From NCBI GenBank assembly GCA_902764825.1, contig CACWXL010000005.1, positions 62,001 to 126,000 of the forward strand: DNA of 64,000 nt, in the 5' to 3' direction. This DNA is from Oscillospiraceae bacterium (lineage in GTDB: Bacteria > Bacillota > Clostridia > Saccharofermentanales > Saccharofermentanaceae). The position numbers and the translations under genes are program-made. Positions 27,305 to 35,886 of this stretch are shown piece after piece. The notes under the pieces are model-generated. The model worked only from the letters and a program-made list of their open reading frames with translations, had not been told where the DNA came from and did not search any database. Every line of letters starts with the position of its first letter. Within the stretch, counting starts at the first letter, position 1.

Positions 27305-29584
27305 TTATATATCCTCCTGATTATTTATTTTATGCATACCGTAGAGCGCCTGGCCCAATGCGATACCACCGTCGTTCGGCGGAACCATTGAGTGGAGCAA
27401 TACGTTAAAGCCGTTTTCCTTTAACTCCTTTTCCGTAAGCCGGGTCAGGAGCTTGTTCTGATAGCACCCTCCGCTCAACGCTGCAGTCTTTATGCCGTCA
27501 GATTTGGCCACAGCCATCTGAGCAACACCTTTTGCGAGCATATAGTGGAAGGCGTATGCGAGTTTTCTTGTGTCGATTCCCTTAAGCTTTTCTTCTGCAA
27601 GATATCTGATGATCCTGTCTGTTGCGATCACGTCTCCGTCTGTAAGATCCATGCATTCGAAAACTTTATCCCCTTCATATTCCATTGCCTTGAATTCAAG
27701 AGCCGTTGCAGCTTCGCCTTCAAAGCTCTGTTCATACCTTATCCCGAGTATGGCTGAGGCGGCATCGAAAAGCCTTCCGCAGCTTGTGGATACGGCGGTA
27801 TTGATCTTCTTATCGTGCATTGTCTTATATGTCCTGAATGCACCCTGCCTAATGAGACCGAGCTCATTACACTTATCTTCCGCCTCATCGCCGAATATAT
27901 CGATGAGCATCGATATTGCGATCCTGTATCCTTCTCTCGAGGCAATATCGCCGCCTGTATGAAGGAACGGCCTGATATGGCCTTTGCGCTCAAAACCGTC
28001 GAGACTGCACTTCAATATCTCTCCGCCCCAGATGGTTCCGTCAGTACCGTAACCCGTGCCGTCCAGGGAAATGCCAATAACTTCATCCGTATGATCGTTC
28101 TCTGCCATGCAGGAGAGGATGTGTGCATAATGGTGCTGGACTCTGATGAGCTTAAGACCGGATTCTTCGGCAGCAGCCGAGGAATTATATGAGGGGTGGA
28201 GATCGCAGACCGCATGTGTAGGCTTTGTCTCCAGAAGAGTGAGCATTCTTTCCGCGGATTCCTTAAGGGCATTCTTTCCTTTGAGATCCGTAAGATCACC
28301 AATGTAGGATGAAGGATACATAAGGCTGTTCACCGCAACGCAGAATGTATTCTTGAGCTCCCCGCCGTATGCTATTACAGAACCCTTGAAGGATCTTGTC
28401 ATCATGAACGGCAGCGGTGCATATCCTCTCGAACGCCTGATCATGTAAGGTCTGCCGTCATAGAAGTCCATGACCGAATCGTCTGCCCTTAGTCTGATCT
28501 TTCTGTTGTGCGTGAGGATCACATCACAGTATTCCTTTATCTCGCGTCTTGCGTCATCATCATTCCTGCAGATGGGGAGTCCTGAAAGGTTTCCGCTTGT
28601 CATTACAAGACAGCGCGGCATTTCGATACCGTCATCGTAATCAAATATGAGACTCTGGACAGGAGCATAAGGCAGCATGCATCCGATCATCGGATTGTCC
28701 GGTGCTGCCTGTTCTGCGACAAGAGAGTCCTCTTTGCGCTTCAGAAGGATAATGGGCTTCTGATGTCCCTTAAGGATATCCCTCTGATAATCTTCGATAT
28801 AGCAGTTCTTCAGGACTTCCTCTTCGTCTCTCATCATCAACGCAAAAGGCTTTGAAGGACGGTGCTTCAATTCGCGGAGCCTTCTTACGGCGTCATTATC
28901 ATATGCATTGCATGCCAGATGGAAACCGCCGATGCCTTTTATTGCCGCGATTCCGCCGTTTGCGATCACCTTGCGCGTATAAGTTATCGCTTCTCGTCCC
29001 TTTCGGTTTTCCGCGTCATCAAGGATGAATACTTCCGGCCCGCAGTCATTGCAGCATACGGGCTGCGCATCATATCTCCTCGTGGCCGGATCGTAATACT
29101 CTTTCGCGCATTCGGGACACATCGGGAATTCCTTCATCGATGTTCTCTCACGGTCATAAGGAAGCGCATCCAGGATCGTAAGCCTAGGCCCGCAGCATGT
29201 GCAGTTGATGAACGGGTGCAGATATCTCCTGTTATTCCTGTCAAAGAGTTCGGAAAGGCACTCATCGCATATTGCGATATCAGGTGATACAAATATCTCT
29301 CCCGATGTCTTAGCGCTCTCAATGATGCTGAAATCCTTATATTCCGGAACGTCTTTTTCCTTAACATCCATCTTAAGGATCGCGGCCCTCTTGGGCGGTT
29401 CATTTTTTACAAGATCGATAAACCTTCCGACATTCTGATCTTCTCCCTGCGCATAGATCTCAACATAAGGTCCAAGGTTAGAGACACTTCCCTTTATTCC
29501 GAGGGAAGCTGCGTGTCTGGCGACCGTGGGTCTCATTCCCACGCCCTGGACTATGCCGTAAACTTTAATGCGCTTCGTTACCAA
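27305..29584 (-). CDS. hypF: HypF, carbamoyltransferase
   Basis: Makes carbamoyl-AMP from carbamoyl phosphate and loads HypE. 759 residues: acylphosphatase domain (1-90, IVQGVGMRP), two Cys-rich zinc fingers (CDEC ... CTCC; CPEC ... CNDC, about 105-185), YrdC-like domain (about 200-380), and Kae1-like domain with HHYAH (about 480) and SGGCYQNKLL. Start is a TTG at 29582-29584: GGGAG lies about 8 bases upstream, and the next ATG would delete part of the acylphosphatase motif. Confidence 0.95.
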   Translation of the reverse strand: MVTKRIKVYGIVQGVGMRPTVARHAASLGIKGSVSNLGPYVEIYAQGEDQNVGRFIDLVKNEPPKRAAILKMDVKEKDVPEYKDFSIIESAKTSGEIFVSPDIAICDECLSELFDRNNRRYLHPFINCTCCGPRLTILDALPYDRERTSMKEFPMCPECAKEYYDPATRRYDAQPVCCNDCGPEVFILDDAENRKGREAITYTRKVIANGGIAAIKGIGGFHLACNAYDNDAVRRLRELKHRPSKPFALMMRDEEEVLKNCYIEDYQRDILKGHQKPIILLKRKEDSLVAEQAAPDNPMIGCMLPYAPVQSLIFDYDDGIEMPRCLVMTSGNLSGLPICRNDDDARREIKEYCDVILTHNRKIRLRADDSVMDFYDGRPYMIRRSRGYAPLPFMMTRSFKGSVIAYGGELKNTFCVAVNSLMYPSSYIGDLTDLKGKNALKESAERMLTLLETKPTHAVCDLHPSYNSSAAAEESGLKLIRVQHHYAHILSCMAENDHTDEVIGISLDGTGYGTDGTIWGGEILKCSLDGFERKGHIRPFLHTGGDIASREGYRIAISMLIDIFGDEAEDKCNELGLIRQGAFRTYKTMHDKKINTAVSTSCGRLFDAASAILGIRYEQSFEGEAATALEFKAMEYEGDKVFECMDLTDGDVIATDRIIRYLAEEKLKGIDTRKLAYAFHYMLAKGVAQMAVAKSDGIKTAALSGGCYQNKLLTRLTEKELKENGFNVLLHSMVPPNDGGIALGQALYGMHKINNQEDI

Positions 29585-29585
29585 A

Positions 29586-30518
29586 TCATGTTCTCCCGCT
29601 TATTGCAAAGCATTTAAGGTCAACCCATCTTCCTTCAAAATCCGGAACGAGTTCTTTAAGGCAGATATCGGCAGCGACAGTGTCGTAGCCGCCGTTTCTT
29701 ACCAGATCGATAAATTCATCTTCTTCCGTGATCTTCCTGTCGCCGTCCTGCTTAACGCTGTCATGGAGCTTGAAAAAAGTGACGATGTCACAATCGACTC
29801 TGGCATCCCTTATGGTCTTTCCGACAACCTCATCGTGGCATACGAGAGTCCTGCCCTTTATTCCTTCAGGGATATTGTCTTTATAAATGGGACTTTCGAT
29901 CTTGAAATCTTTCCCGAGATACTCACAGGCATCGATTCCGGAAGAGGATGCGGCGATGAGTTCTCCTGCACCTCTGATATTCCTTATGTCATCAAGCGTG
30001 AGGTCTTCATGATATTTACCGTATGTAAGCGGAGTCATACCGATGACGATCCTGTCCCTGTATGCGGGAGTATCTGATGCAAACTCATCGATAAGGGCCT
30101 TATAAGCCTGTTTCTCGCCTTCGTTATAAAGCTTCATTCCGTTTGTAATGACCGGAAGAACCGGAATATCCACTTTGCTCTCTATGAGCTTTTTAAGCGC
30201 TTTATAGTCCGTTCCGATCGTTGCGGGAACAGGTGTGCCGATCACTGCAACAAAAGACGTGTCGATACGCTCACTTGCCGACCTGATCTTTGAAGCAAGG
30301 AGCTCATCGCGGCCCAGTATCGCATCCATGTCGCGGAGCCCGGCAGAAAATACCGCGCTTCTTGATTCATGCCATCTGGGCTCATCAAAACCGCACACGT
30401 TGCCCGTGCATCCGCCGGCATCGATAATAACGATAAGTCCGCCCATCTGATAAAGGACTCCTGATGCTCCCGACTGGTCAGGTGCAAACGGTGTCAGAAC
30501 CTTTCTTAATCCCTTCAT
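29586..30518 (-). CDS. Nitrogenase component 1-like subunit (K-type, copy 1)
   Basis: 310 residues. Nitrogenase superfamily K-type subunit, small like its paralogue at 22434-23501. GGCTGNVCGFDEPRW (C37, C42) and a following SAGLRDMDAILG segment match the first cluster-ligand and SxLxExxxxxGG-type regions of the superfamily. No clear third ligand is seen. The ATG overlaps the D-type stop (ATGA) and has AAGGAGG seven bases upstream; the longer 339-residue frame is rejected for that reason. Presumed partner: 30515-31840. Confidence 0.8.
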   Translation of the reverse strand: MKGLRKVLTPFAPDQSGASGVLYQMGGLIVIIDAGGCTGNVCGFDEPRWHESRSAVFSAGLRDMDAILGRDELLASKIRSASERIDTSFVAVIGTPVPATIGTDYKALKKLIESKVDIPVLPVITNGMKLYNEGEKQAYKALIDEFASDTPAYRDRIVIGMTPLTYGKYHEDLTLDDIRNIRGAGELIAASSSGIDACEYLGKDFKIESPIYKDNIPEGIKGRTLVCHDEVVGKTIRDARVDCDIVTFFKLHDSVKQDGDRKITEEDEFIDLVRNGGYDTVAADICLKELVPDFEGRWVDLKCFAISGRT

Positions 30519-31840
30519 GCATCTGCCTCCTTGAGCGCATCGTAAACTCTGTTCATCAGGTCTCTTATGCCCTGATATCCGAACGGCCTTGTATCCTGGT
30601 TCCATGCGACATTGGGCGTGTCAGGACAATAGAATCCCGCATCCTTGCCTATGGTCACATCCGCATCCGATCCGGAGATCTCGTAATAGAGCATCGTAGG
30701 CTCCATGTTGCAGTAGATCTTTGTATCCGGTGATAACGCTGCCAGATTCTTAACATAAACGAAATTCTCCGGTGCAAGCGCCGCATAGATCTCGTCGACC
30801 TTAAAGCCCATGCGCACAAGACTTAACGCGAGTTCAAACGCATTGGCGTTTGTGCATTCGCCGACATTGAACTTAAGGCCGGGATATGCCTGCTTTAATC
30901 TTGCGATCGCTTCATCGGCTTCAGCCTTTTCGTATGTATCATCAATGTCGATCCCCGTAACGCTTGCAAGAGCCTTATACTGCGATCTGATCTTATCCGT
31001 CGAATGGACTCTCGTAAGTTCGATATATGGAATATTAAGTCTCTTGTTCATATCCTCGGCGGCAGCTCTTGCTTCCGGATCTATCACGAGGTTGAAATTA
31101 GCAGAGGCCATCTTAAGGAACTCCTCATACGTGCCGCATGTGGAGATCTGCCTTATGTTCCTGATTCCCGCAAGCTCCAGGTATGTCTTAAGCTCAGTGT
31201 TTTCGAGAGGGGCAAAACCTCCGATGATATTTACCGATCTTGCATCCTTTTCCATCGGTTCAAGAAGAGAATAGATCGTCTGTCTTACATGCACCATTGG
31301 AGGGCGCCTGCCTTCTCTTGTAAGTGCATACATATAGCACGGGCGCACCTTAACGCCTGCAAAATCACTTCCTGCCAGATACTCCTCAGCCTTCCTGCAG
31401 ACTCTGTCCATATCGGTTCCGAGAAGCGCATCAACACATGTGATGCAGATCATTACGGCCTTCGGGATCTTCCTGCCGTTATCTCTTAAGAATTCCAGGA
31501 CTTCCCTGACTGCGTCAGGTATCTTATTCAAATGCCTGCCTGTTACAAGATCCGGTTCTGTCATCTCAAGATAGAAGAACCTGTTCTTGTATTCCGGCAT
31601 CGAAGATATAAGCGATGTGTTGCGGCCGCAGCATCCCGGAGCGACTATGAGCATTACCGATTCAGGAACGCTCAGACCTGCCCTCTTAACGCCGAAGCCT
31701 TCGGCTCCCGGAGAGTTATACGCAAGTGTCGCAGGAGAGCTGTACACGAGATTATTGCCGGACAGGAGTTCTGACGGGATGTTGTCTTTCCCGCGTTCCA
31801 TAACTTCCCTGGCCGTATAAAATATAGCTTCGCGCTTCAT
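30515..31840 (-). CDS. Nitrogenase component 1-like subunit (D-type, copy 1)
   Basis: 441 residues in the NifD-like superfamily. APGCCGRNTS (C70, C71) stands where NifD has its GxxGC ligand, and TCVDALLGTDMD (C135) matches the Cys-x3-LIGxD motif. Both are P-cluster-type positions. The family's FeMo-cofactor Cys and His were not recognised. Two starts are possible: ATG 31849 overlaps the NifH stop (ATGA); ATG 31840 has GGAAGG at ideal spacing and is used here. It follows the NifH-like gene directly, as in nifHDK. Confidence 0.82.
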   Translation of the reverse strand: MKREAIFYTAREVMERGKDNIPSELLSGNNLVYSSPATLAYNSPGAEGFGVKRAGLSVPESVMLIVAPGCCGRNTSLISSMPEYKNRFFYLEMTEPDLVTGRHLNKIPDAVREVLEFLRDNGRKIPKAVMICITCVDALLGTDMDRVCRKAEEYLAGSDFAGVKVRPCYMYALTREGRRPPMVHVRQTIYSLLEPMEKDARSVNIIGGFAPLENTELKTYLELAGIRNIRQISTCGTYEEFLKMASANFNLVIDPEARAAAEDMNKRLNIPYIELTRVHSTDKIRSQYKALASVTGIDIDDTYEKAEADEAIARLKQAYPGLKFNVGECTNANAFELALSLVRMGFKVDEIYAALAPENFVYVKNLAALSPDTKIYCNMEPTMLYYEISGSDADVTIGKDAGFYCPDTPNVAWNQDTRPFGYQGIRDLMNRVYDALKEADA

Positions 31841-31845
31841 AAGAC

Positions 31846-32592
31846 TCATCCTTCCAAAAGAGTCTTCGCAAGATCCGTGAACCTTTGTGCAGCCTCGGAA
31901 TCCTTTGCGCCTTCGACGACGGTCATGCCCCTGTCCTCGCAAAGCGTGATGTCATCACTTCTCGGGATAACGGCAACGATATCAACGCCCTTTTGTGCAG
32001 CAAACTCCTTAACCTTCTCATCTTCACCCGGAACATTGCGCTTGTTGAGGATTATTCCTCTGACATTTGCATAGCCCCTGTCCTCGAAATTCCTTACCGC
32101 CTGGCAGATGTTGTTGGCTGCATAAAGAGCCATCTTCTCGCCTGAGGTAACGATGAGGACCTGCTCCGCATAGCCCTCTCTTATGGGCGCGGCAAATCCG
32201 CCGCATACAACATCGCCGAGAACGTCATACAAAACGACGTCCGGCTTGTATTCTTCGAAAAGTCCTAACTCGTCCAGGAGGTTAAACGTTGCAATGATGC
32301 CTCTGCCTGCACATCCGAGGCCCGGTGTGGGGCCGCCTGTCTCAATGCAGAGCACGCCTCCGAAACCCTCCTGGGATATTTCCTTTGCTGATTTGGGGTC
32401 GTTTCCGTCCTTTAATATCTCGATGACGGGAGTCAGGGGCTTTCCGCCCAGAAGGTTGATCGTGGAATCCGCCTTGGGATCACATCCGATCTGAATGACA
32501 CGCTTGCCCATGCTTGCAAAAGCTGCAGACAGGTTCGATGTGACTGTCGACTTGCCTATTCCGCCCTTGCCATAAATCGCGATCTTAAGCAT
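31846..32592 (-). CDS. NifH-like Fe protein
   Basis: ATP-driven electron donor of a nitrogenase-like system. 248 residues (NifH about 275-295) with Walker [10 protein letters not shown] (8-16), switch DPKADST, and both conserved [4Fe-4S] cysteines: GLGCAGRG (C94) and DVVCGGFA (C130). The docking segment is therefore intact. First gene of the 11-gene operon, preceded by GGAG and a structured leader. Could serve one or both D/K-type pairs. Closer to the Nfl/BchL-like short forms than to true NifH by length. Confidence 0.92.
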   Translation of the reverse strand: MLKIAIYGKGGIGKSTVTSNLSAAFASMGKRVIQIGCDPKADSTINLLGGKPLTPVIEILKDGNDPKSAKEISQEGFGGVLCIETGGPTPGLGCAGRGIIATFNLLDELGLFEEYKPDVVLYDVLGDVVCGGFAAPIREGYAEQVLIVTSGEKMALYAANNICQAVRNFEDRGYANVRGIILNKRNVPGEDEKVKEFAAQKGVDIVAVIPRSDDITLCEDRGMTVVEGAKDSEAAQRFTDLAKTLLEG

Positions 32593-32689
32593 AAAAAAAC
32601 TCCTCTATCATCTGATGTCTGACGATAAAGAAGCCCAATACGCGCATGTCTTGCATGCTATATTCAAAGACTATTCCCGCTTGGAACCA

Positions 32690-32812
32690 ACCTTGCCGTC
32701 AGAGTCATTAATCTATACAGTTGTTGCACACGGGAGACAGGTATAAAAGCTGATCTCCTGTGTAGCTTAAGCATATCACTTACGGACCTGATTAGCCATC
32801 AGGTCCTTACAT
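32690..32812 (-). promoter_or_regulatory. Structured leader of the nitrogenase-like operon
   Basis: The 311-base gap before the NifH-like gene holds, on the minus strand, a perfect 9-bp hairpin GGACCTGAT-GGCTA-ATCAGGTCC (32785-32807). A 10-bp stem with one mismatch follows (ACACAGGAGA with TCTCCCGTGT, about 32730-32765), then a small GCATG/CATGC hairpin (about 32643-32657). No terminator follows them. Does not match a riboswitch class I recognise. Confidence 0.5.
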
Positions 32813-32815
32813 TAA

Positions 32816-32821
32816 ATTATA
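32816..32821 (-). promoter_or_regulatory. Candidate -10 of the nitrogenase-like operon
   Basis: TATAAT on the minus strand just before the leader hairpins, without a convincing -35. Confidence 0.35.
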
Positions 32822-32847
32822 AAACGGTAACTTTTATGTCTGTTAGA

Positions 32848-32889
32848 AATAAAACCCCGCATCCTGAGGAATCTTTCCTGCCTGCGGGG
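32848..32889 (-). terminator. Terminator after lgt
   Basis: Minus strand CCCCGCA / TGCGGGG stem, about 21-base inner region, then TTTTATTT; on the plus strand the same stem is followed by TGTTTTTTG, so it may work both ways. Confidence 0.8.
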
Positions 32890-32903
32890 TGTTTTTTGCC
32901 TGT

Positions 32904-33731
32904 TTATGTTTTTGCCGGAACATGGTCTTTTCGCTTCCTCAGATCGATAACCGTAAAGATGACCGCAAATGCAAAAAGCAATATGCTGATGATCTGCGAC
33001 GTGGAAAGACCGAACAGGAAGCCTCGGATCTCATCGCCTCTGAAGAATTCATCAATGAATCTGATGACCGGATATGTGTAGAAATAAACTATCAGAAGCC
33101 TCTGCCTGAACTTCTTTTTCCTGTGAAGGATAAGAAGGACAAAGAACAGCATAAGGTTGCAGCCTGCTTCGACGAGCTGGACAGGGAAGCGGTTAACGTC
33201 ATTTACACCCGGGTTTATAGTGTTGCCGTGAACGGTAAACCCGAATCTGCATTCGATCCCGTAGCAGCATCCGCCGAGAAAGCATCCGATCCTTCCGAAG
33301 AAGTGGAAGAGCGGGACGCAGACCGCAAACATGTCGTACATGACATCCTTGTGCCCGAACTGCGTAAATCTGCAGGTAATGTACAAGCCTGCAATCCCTC
33401 CGAGAAGCCCTCCGTAGAAGACCATTCCGCCAATATACTCTCCGAACAGCTTCGTCATGAAGCCAAAGAACGTATAGTCCGACATATGCTGAAACAGCCT
33501 TATGATGTCCGGAATATGGGTTATTCCGAAGACAATATGCCCGCCTATTACCATTCCCACGGCAATGATCACCGCCGTTACTATGATGTCATCGATGCAG
33601 ACGCCCTTCTTTTCCTTTATCAGCAGATAGCCGACTACAACGCAGAGAAAGAGCCCCACGGCTGCACAGATCGCATATGTGCCTATCGTATGTCCGAAAA
33701 TATCTATCGTTGGATACATGTCATAAACCAA
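32904..33731 (-). CDS. lgt: Prolipoprotein diacylglyceryl transferase (Lgt family)
   Basis: Membrane enzyme that attaches diacylglycerol to lipobox Cys of prolipoproteins. 275 residues, about seven helices, with GGMVFYGGLLGG and HFFGRIGCFLGGCCYG, the Arg-containing Lgt signature in the Cys-rich variant often seen in clostridial Lgt-like proteins (usual form GRIGNFxNxExYG). Start taken as TTG 33731, 9 bases after AAGGAG; ATG 33719 is too far. The SD lies inside a terminator-like hairpin (see 33734-33760). Confidence 0.85.
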   Translation of the reverse strand: MVYDMYPTIDIFGHTIGTYAICAAVGLFLCVVVGYLLIKEKKGVCIDDIIVTAVIIAVGMVIGGHIVFGITHIPDIIRLFQHMSDYTFFGFMTKLFGEYIGGMVFYGGLLGGIAGLYITCRFTQFGHKDVMYDMFAVCVPLFHFFGRIGCFLGGCCYGIECRFGFTVHGNTINPGVNDVNRFPVQLVEAGCNLMLFFVLLILHRKKKFRQRLLIVYFYTYPVIRFIDEFFRGDEIRGFLFGLSTSQIISILLFAFAVIFTVIDLRKRKDHVPAKT

Positions 33732-33733
33732 AA

Positions 33734-33760
33734 GCAGTTGCTCCTTAAAGGAACAACTGC
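33734..33760 (-). terminator. Terminator-like hairpin covering the lgt ribosome site
   Basis: 11-bp stem with one mismatch (GCAGTTGTTCC with GGAGCAACTGC) and a TTTAA loop, followed on the minus strand by TTTTGGTTT. It ends the upstream small membrane gene and contains the lgt AAGGAG. Confidence 0.6.
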
Positions 33761-33787
33761 TTTCTTTCAGTTTTTAGTTGATTGTCA

Positions 33788-34147
33788 TCAAGCAGATGCA
33801 AGAGCTGCTGCGCCTACACAAACAACGCAAGCAACGCAAACACCAAGGATGATGAAGATAAGAGCAGCGTATACCGTTCCTACGATAGAAACGATAAGAC
33901 CAACTGTTCCGAGGATCTTCTTCTCGCCTGCTTCTGTAGCAGCCTTACGAGCGCCTGCAGACTTGATGATACCGATGATACCGAGGATCAAAGCTGCCAA
34001 GCTGATGATGATAACAGCGATAGCGCCGCCTGTAGCAGCCTTTGTATCACTTGTAGCTCTGCTGATAATGCTTGAAACGTTAGGAAGTAAAAGTGAAATA
34101 GCACCGAAAATGAGACCGTTGATCTGTTGTTGTTTTGTAGTTTCCAT
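33788..34147 (-). CDS. Small two-to-three helix membrane protein
   Basis: 119 residues from ATG 34147, which has AAGGAGGG upstream. Polar start (METTKQQQ), then hydrophobic helices at about 10-25, 45-65 and 80-115, with an AxxVCVGAAALASA end. Architecture like DUF4190-type proteins. A relative in size and style is encoded divergently at 34407-34706. No motif gives a function. Confidence 0.65.
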   Translation of the reverse strand: METTKQQQINGLIFGAISLLLPNVSSIISRATSDTKAATGGAIAVIIISLAALILGIIGIIKSAGARKAATEAGEKKILGTVGLIVSIVGTVYAALIFIILGVCVACVVCVGAAALASA

Positions 34148-34406
34148 AGAACCCTCCTTATTTTTACGCATAAAATGCGTGCACTGCTGAAATTATTGCA
34201 TTTATTATCAAAAAAGTAAATGTCTAATCCATTTGATATTTTACAATTTGCAATCGCCAAAAGGCAGATTTTTAAGCATTTCCGTCAATTCCTTTTGTAT
34301 GTAATCCTACATAACATTTTCAGTTTCTTTTGATAAAATCGCTTTTGGATAAGGATTATGCTTCACACATATTCCTGGATAATATAAGTTTTGGAGGGTC
34401 ATTAAC

Positions 34407-34706
34407 ATGGCAGAAAACACACCTGTACAGGAGCAGTCCAAGGGCAAGTCAATCGCTTGCATGGTATGCGGTATTGCTTCTATCGTTCTTTGCGAAGTAT
34501 ACGGTTTCGGTCTCATCCCCGCTATCGTAAGCCTCGTTCTCGGAGCAAAGTGCAAGAAGGAAGGCGTTCAGAACACATTCACAAAGGTTGGTAAGATCAC
34601 CGGTATCATCGGTCTTATCCTCTCTATCGTTGTTGGCGCTATCATGATCATTGCCGTTGCAATTGTCGGTGCTGCTGGTATCGCAGGCATCGCTGCTAAC
34701 AGCTGA
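34407..34706 (+). CDS. Small DUF4190-like membrane protein
   Basis: 99 residues: charged start, two hydrophobic hairpin helices (about 18-47 and 62-97) joined by a short basic loop (CKKEGVQNTFTKVGKITG). Resembles DUF4190-type small membrane proteins. GGAGG before the ATG and a strong terminator after; single gene. The 259-base gap upstream, shared with the divergent gene at 33788, holds an ACGCA/TGCGT inverted repeat near 34170 and nothing else clear. Confidence 0.7.
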   Translation: MAENTPVQEQSKGKSIACMVCGIASIVLCEVYGFGLIPAIVSLVLGAKCKKEGVQNTFTKVGKITGIIGLILSIVVGAIMIIAVAIVGAAGIAGIAANS

Positions 34707-34730
34707 TACAATCCTGAAGCAAACATTAAG

Positions 34731-34765
34731 AGAGCCGTCTCGATAAGAGGCGGCTCTTTTGCTTT
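34731..34765 (+). terminator. Terminator after the small DUF4190-like gene
   Basis: AGAGCCGTCTC / GAGGCGGCTCT stem followed by TTTTGCTTTTATTTTTT. Confidence 0.9.
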
Positions 34766-34867
34766 TATTTTTTCGTTCGCGCGAATCCTCAGTTAAGGAT
34801 TTGTTGCCTTCCGTGCGGACAGAACGAGCAACATTTCAGGCAAAAACGCTCGAGCTTTACTGAGCGC

Positions 34868-34899
34868 GAAAAAAGACAGTATCATTCTGCGATACTGCC
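34868..34899 (-). terminator. Terminator after the PstS-like gene
   Basis: Minus strand CAGTATC-loop-GATACTG followed by TCTTTTTTC. Confidence 0.8.
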
Positions 34900-34915
34900 T
34901 TTATTATTTCTCCGA

Positions 34916-35881
34916 TCACTGACTTAGAGGAATGTATCCGCTCTGTGCGACTATCTTCTGTCCTTCAGGTGAGAGCATAAAGTCGATTGCCTTCTTCACG
35001 TTCTCGTTCGTCTCGCCTTTGCGGTATACCGCATAGATATTGCCGGCAACAGGATATGTACCGTCGGCGATAGTCTCGGGAGTAGGCTCGATCCCGTTGA
35101 TCGTAAGGATCTTGACGCCGCCTTCGCCTAACATTCCGGTTACGTAGTATCTGAACGAGAAGCCGATGGGGCTTCCGAACAGTGCCGTGTAATCAGGCTT
35201 GATCGGAATGTCGCCCATGATCTTTTCGAGCGCGGTCTGTGAACCGCTGTTCTTATTTCTTCTCATAGCAGCGATTGGAATGTTCTTCCCGCCGAGTTCT
35301 TTCCAGTTCGTGATCTTTCCTGAATAGATGCCCCTGATCTGATCGATCGTGATGTTATCTACCGGATTGCTGTCATTTACAATAAACACGAATGCATCAG
35401 ATCCGACCGGCACGAGTTCTAACTCAACACCGTTATCTTTTGCGTACTGAAGCTGTTCATCTGAAGGCGCCGCGCATATGATTATGTCCGCATTGCCGTC
35501 AACGATGTCCTTGTATGCGCCCCTTGTGTTAGTGTAGTGCATCGCACTTGCAGCATCGTAAGTCTCACCGTTATATATGACGGAACTCTCGGGATAGATG
35601 CTCTCGACAAATCCCGCATATACCGGCAGGAGTGCTGCCGCGCCGTCTATCACCGGAATGTCGCCTTCGAGCTTGTCAGCGTCTTTGACGGAGAATACAT
35701 TTTCGCTCCCTGTGAAAGGAACATAGTTCCCGACTTCAACACTCATCTTCTGCATGCCGGGAGAGTGATGACTTATTACTCTCTTTATGAAGAGCCGGTA
35801 TATTCCGATATCAAGTCCGGCAAACAGCACTATTACCAGGGCGATAACGCCCAACTGCTTTGCTAATTTCTTCTTGTCCAT
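34916..35881 (-). CDS. Membrane-anchored PstS-like binding protein
   Basis: 321 residues. One N-terminal helix (about 9-31) without a lipobox Cys, so an uncleaved anchor is likely. A periplasmic-binding-protein fold of the phosphate type follows: IDGAAALLPVYAGF, DIIICAAPSDEQL, GSDAFVFIVNDSNPV, IRGIYSGKITNWKELGG (a hallmark block of PstS), RNKNSGSQTALEKIMG, and SPEGQKIVAQSGYIP. No pst permease or ATPase gene nearby. Last of a five-gene operon with small membrane proteins; a sensor or non-transport role is possible. Confidence 0.82.
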   Translation of the reverse strand: MDKKKLAKQLGVIALVIVLFAGLDIGIYRLFIKRVISHHSPGMQKMSVEVGNYVPFTGSENVFSVKDADKLEGDIPVIDGAAALLPVYAGFVESIYPESSVIYNGETYDAASAMHYTNTRGAYKDIVDGNADIIICAAPSDEQLQYAKDNGVELELVPVGSDAFVFIVNDSNPVDNITIDQIRGIYSGKITNWKELGGKNIPIAAMRRNKNSGSQTALEKIMGDIPIKPDYTALFGSPIGFSFRYYVTGMLGEGGVKILTINGIEPTPETIADGTYPVAGNIYAVYRKGETNENVKKAIDFMLSPEGQKIVAQSGYIPLSQ

Positions 35882-35886
35882 TTATA

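Noticed and set aside
30515..31942. Longer 475-residue start for the D-type gene
   Set aside because: The extra residues overlap the NifH-like gene by nearly 100 bases, are Arg/Gly-rich and have no SD; the internal ATGs do.
21242..32592. A true nitrogen-fixation (nif) cluster
   Set aside because: D/K-type subunits are much shorter than NifD/NifK, FeMo-cofactor ligands are not recognisable, and nifB, nifE and nifN as such are absent.
32889..34190. 433-residue plus-strand frame
   Set aside because: Shadow of lgt and the small membrane gene; those are supported by motifs, starts and terminators.
34780..34866. Short inverted repeats (CGCGCG and CGCTC/GAGCG)
   Set aside because: Too short and without flanking structure; the nearby strong terminators explain the region.
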